A stretch of DNA of 64,000 nucleotides. Origin: Rhodalgimonas zhirmunskyi. Its GTDB lineage: Bacteria > Pseudomonadota > Alphaproteobacteria > Rhodobacterales > Rhodobacteraceae. The notes under the pieces were generated by a model. That model was not told the origin of the DNA and did no database searches. It saw nothing but the letters and a program-made list of their open reading frames with translations. The DNA lies in assembly GCA_030848925.1 (NCBI GenBank), contig JANFFA010000001.1:1178001-1242000 (forward strand), written 5' to 3'. The translations under genes were made by a program, and so were the position numbers. This document shows, piece after piece, positions 61,585-64,000 of this stretch; within the stretch, counting starts at the first letter, position 1; each line of letters begins with the position of its first letter.

Positions 61585-62214
61585 TTAGAATTCGGCGCAA
61601 AATTCGGTTATGCGGGCGCAGGTGGCCTCTATGTGGTCCGCTTGCGCAAATCCGGTCAGCCGTTTGCGCGGTTTCAGGTCATGATCGCCATCCTCGAGCC
61701 AGAAGAGGTCGATTGAAGGCGCGAGCGCGTAGCCTGCCACCTCGCCGCGCGTGCCAAAGGGGTCGCGGGTGCCTTGGCAGATCAGCGCCGGGGTTTGCAG
61801 CGCGGTCAGATGCTCTGTGCGCAGGCGGTCGGGCTTGCCTTGCGGATGAAACGGATAGCCGAGACAGACGAGGCCCGCGATCTTACCCGCGCGGTAAAGG
61901 TCATCCGCGATCAGGCTGGCCACACGCCCGCCCATCGACTTGCCGCCGATGACCAGCGGCCCGGTGCTGGCCAGCGCGTCAATCGTGGCGCGGTATTCCT
62001 CTTGCAGCAGCTCGATCTTGGGCGGCGGTCGTTTTGGCCCGCCTGTGCGCCGCGCCGCCATATAGGCGAACTCGAACCGCGCCACGCGCAGACCCCGCGC
62101 GCCGCAGCCTTGCGCCACGGCCTCCATAAACGGCGTGTCCATCGCCGCCCCTGCCCCGTGGGCCAGAAGCAATGTCGGGCCGGGGTTGTCTTCTCCGGTG
62201 ATCAGGACGTGCAT
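61585..62214 (-). CDS. Alpha/beta hydrolase, KANL3/Tex30-type
   Basis: A 209-residue cytoplasmic hydrolase. LLLAHGAGAAMDTPFMEAVA is the oxyanion region, VIGGKSMGGRVASLIAD carries the nucleophile Ser, ICQGTRDPFGTR the acid and LEDGDHDLKPRK the His. GKSMGGR and the short length are typical of the COG3571 group, whose substrates are unknown. The start at 62214 (MHVLITGED) gives the normal N-terminus; an upstream frame is not needed. Confidence 0.87.
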   Translation of the reverse strand: MHVLITGEDNPGPTLLLAHGAGAAMDTPFMEAVAQGCGARGLRVARFEFAYMAARRTGGPKRPPPKIELLQEEYRATIDALASTGPLVIGGKSMGGRVASLIADDLYRAGKIAGLVCLGYPFHPQGKPDRLRTEHLTALQTPALICQGTRDPFGTRGEVAGYALAPSIDLFWLEDGDHDLKPRKRLTGFAQADHIEATCARITEFCAEF

Positions 62215-62295
62215 TGCCGGGGTCGCCCTCGCATAAAAGAAAAAGCGCGCCTGCAAGAGGCGCGCTGCATGATGTCAGATCGCCCGGATATCCGC

Positions 62296-62607
62296 TTAGT
62301 GCGACCAAGGCTCGCGCCGGTTGGTGGCGAAATTCTCGCCATAGCCGCCGGGGCGAATGTTGGGCTTGCGCTTGTGCGGCTCGGTCACGACGGCGTCGAG
62401 GCCGTTTTCGCGGGCATATTCGATCGCCGCTTCCTTGGTGGGAAATCGCAGACGGACCTGCGCCTGCGTGTCGGAGGAGGAGGTCCAGCCCATCAGCGGA
62501 TCAATTTCACGCGCGCTTTCCGGCACGAAATCAAGGATCCAGTCACGGGTCTTGGCCATGCCCGAGGACATTGCCGTTTTCGCAGGTCGATAAATGCGCG
62601 CCGTCAT
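62296..62607 (-). CDS. NADH dehydrogenase (complex I) accessory subunit, NDUFS4 family
   Basis: A 103-residue protein. [52 protein letters not shown] and [13 protein letters not shown] are the conserved blocks of the NDUFS4 (18-kDa/ETC complex I) family found in alphaproteobacteria and mitochondria. It binds the peripheral arm of complex I and stabilises it. It lies upstream of the alpha/beta hydrolase on the same strand, with an 81-base gap. Confidence 0.95.
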   Translation of the reverse strand: MTARIYRPAKTAMSSGMAKTRDWILDFVPESAREIDPLMGWTSSSDTQAQVRLRFPTKEAAIEYARENGLDAVVTEPHKRKPNIRPGGYGENFATNRREPWSH

Positions 62608-62888
62608 GTTCGATGCTCCTTTGACGCCCTTGGTTTAGCGCGGCGCGACGCCCGCGCCAAGGCAGAAATCACTGCAATCGGGGCCAAATTCGGGGCCAAA
62701 TTCGGGGCCGATACCGGGGATACAAGCGGCGTTGGTTGCCTCCACCCGCGGGGAGCGAGGGGTGGGTGCACTGCAGGAAGGGGCAACCAAGCCTGCTGCT
62801 TGCCTGTTCAGCCTAGCAACGGGGCAAAGTGTGGCGCAACAATTTTTAATTTACCAACCGGTCAACATCGCATTCGTTGCGCGGCACG

Positions 62889-64000
62889 TCAGTAGCAGTT
62901 GATCAGCACAGTGAACTCCGAGGCGGTCTTGGCCAATGCCACCGGGTCGATCGGCGCGCCGCTGGACGACAGGCGCGGCGTGACGCCGTTCTGGAACAGG
63001 AACAGCTTGGCCATTTCGCCACGAATGGCGAAGTTCACGTTCTGCGCGATATCGCCCGAGCGTTCGGCCAGTTCCTTGGCGTTCAGCTTGGACACCACCA
63101 CCCCAACAACCGCGCCGGTGCGGTCCACCACCGGGCCGCCAGAATTGCCGGGCTGGACGGGGGCGGAAATCTGCATCCGGGTGCCATCGCCGCGCAGCCC
63201 CTTGAGAGAGGACACCGCGCCGCGCGTCACGTTCAGTCCGCTGAGCAACCCGTTGAGCGGAAAGCCGATCACAGTCACATCGGAATTCAGCGCGGCGGGC
63301 ATCGGCGCGAAACTGGCGACCTCAACAACGCGGTTCTCCGGCAGTTGGATCAGGGCGAGATCCCACTCCGCGCTTTGGGCGATCAGCCGCGCCTCGGCGC
63401 TGCCCACCTTGAGCCGCGTGCAGCCCTCGACCACATGCGCATTGGTCAGAACATGCCCTGCTTGCGAGACGACAAAGCCGCTGCCCGTGGCCTTGGGTCC
63501 GGCGGGGGGTGTTTGCCTTGTAGCGGGGGCCGGCGCAGTGGCGACGCGCGGCGCAGGGGCGGCTGGCGTCAGCTTGTCCTCATCGGCCACCAGCGCCAGC
63601 GTCGCCTCGATACTCTGCGCAAGATAACCTTGTGGCTCGAACGCCAGTGACGGCGCATTGCCGCGCGCGATGCTGGCCGTGACCGCGCGAAACAGCGGCA
63701 GATCGCGGGATTCGGCCGAAACCAGCACCGATGACCACATTCCATCAATGAAATGCGAGCGCACGTAAAGCTGCCCGCCATTCGGCGTGATCACGGCGGT
63801 GACGGCGTAATTGGTCTTGCGCACGGTATAGGGCGCGCCGCGCCCGCCGCGCTCAAGGATGAACCGGTGGATACGCTCGGCCTGGCTTTCTGTCCCGCGT
63901 GCCAGCGACAGGCCAAGGGACGAGCGCGTGTGATCGAAATTGGCGAAACTGTCGGACGGCGCGCCATCTCGATAGGCACCGAACGGAAACAGATAAGACA
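62889..64000 (-). CDS. Trypsin-like serine protease, S1C type (5' end outside window)
   Basis: The last 370 codons of a gene that stays open to base 64000; its start is beyond the window. The N-terminal visible part (residues about 1-150) is a separate unrecognised domain with FANFDHTRSSLGLSLARGTE. After a Pro/Ala linker the protease domain shows the full triad: His in VLTNAHVVEG, Asp in AEWDLALIQL and Ser in VQPGNSGGPVVD. There is no PDZ domain, unlike DegP. It is probably an exported protease; the role is unknown. GTG at 63824 is an internal codon, not the start. Confidence 0.9.
   Translation of the reverse strand, partial: SYLFPFGAYRDGAPSDSFANFDHTRSSLGLSLARGTESQAERIHRFILERGGRGAPYTVRKTNYAVTAVITPNGGQLYVRSHFIDGMWSSVLVSAESRDLPLFRAVTASIARGNAPSLAFEPQGYLAQSIEATLALVADEDKLTPAAPAPRVATAPAPATRQTPPAGPKATGSGFVVSQAGHVLTNAHVVEGCTRLKVGSAEARLIAQSAEWDLALIQLPENRVVEVASFAPMPAALNSDVTVIGFPLNGLLSGLNVTRGAVSSLKGLRGDGTRMQISAPVQPGNSGGPVVDRTGAVVGVVVSKLNAKELAERSGDIAQNVNFAIRGEMAKLFLFQNGVTPRLSSSGAPIDPVALAKTASEFTVLINCY

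Overview
The window is GC-rich, densely coded DNA of an alphaproteobacterium, most likely a marine-type Rhodobacteraceae (Roseobacter-group) member. The support is the gene content: an NDUFS4-type complex I subunit, a BON/MscS channel, a GcvT-fused FAD dehydrogenase, an RTX-Hint protein and several Liv-type ABC transporters. No species can be named from the sequence alone.

Layout. Bases 1-2209 are the end of a BMP-type nucleoside ABC transporter. Bases 2461-17796 are mostly chromosomal-type genes: aldo/keto reductase, DUF938 protein, AhpD-like protein, EF-hand protein, GH25 lipoprotein, dimethylglycine dehydrogenase-like protein, fasciclin protein, two related unknown proteins, gamma-glutamyltransferase, 2-hydroxyacid dehydrogenase, SH3 protein and MscS channel. 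They end at a tRNA-Gln (17856-17930). From there to a tRNA-Arg (61447-61523) lies an accessory-looking region that carries two decayed IS5-type transposase fragments (42.5 kb and 61.3 kb).

The accessory region has four blocks. (1) 21.6-36.9 kb is a nitrogen-scavenging block. A minus-strand run of twelve tightly packed genes encodes a Urt/Fmd-like ABC transporter, an amidase, and a complete urease set in the order E-F-AB-C-G-D. It converges with a second amidase plus a cysteine hydrolase, which in turn diverge from an AmiC-like cytoplasmic binding protein. The urease alpha subunit keeps every nickel ligand but has Ala in place of the usual flap cysteine. (2) 39.2-42.5 kb is a thiamine-precursor uptake operon (ThiXYZ plus YkoF) under a TPP riboswitch. 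(3) 43.1-46.8 kb holds small membrane proteins, an NmrA-like protein and an AraC regulator, with a six-copy 16-bp tandem repeat. (4) 47.0-57.2 kb is an aromatic ring-cleavage block: intradiol dioxygenase, muconate cycloisomerase-like enzyme, alpha/beta hydrolase, beta-keto acid cleavage enzyme, LysR regulator and a Liv-type transporter. A 1109-residue RTX-Hint protein closes the region.

How the genes work together. The nitrogen block looks like a full path in which an ABC importer brings in an amide or urea-like compound, amidases and the cysteine hydrolase release ammonia or urea/carbamate, and the divergent urease finishes the job, with a cytoplasmic ligand sensor nearby. The aromatic block looks like a variant ortho-cleavage route in which a BKACE enzyme may replace the CoA transferase/thiolase steps. 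Both are inferences from gene content; substrates cannot be read from the sequence.
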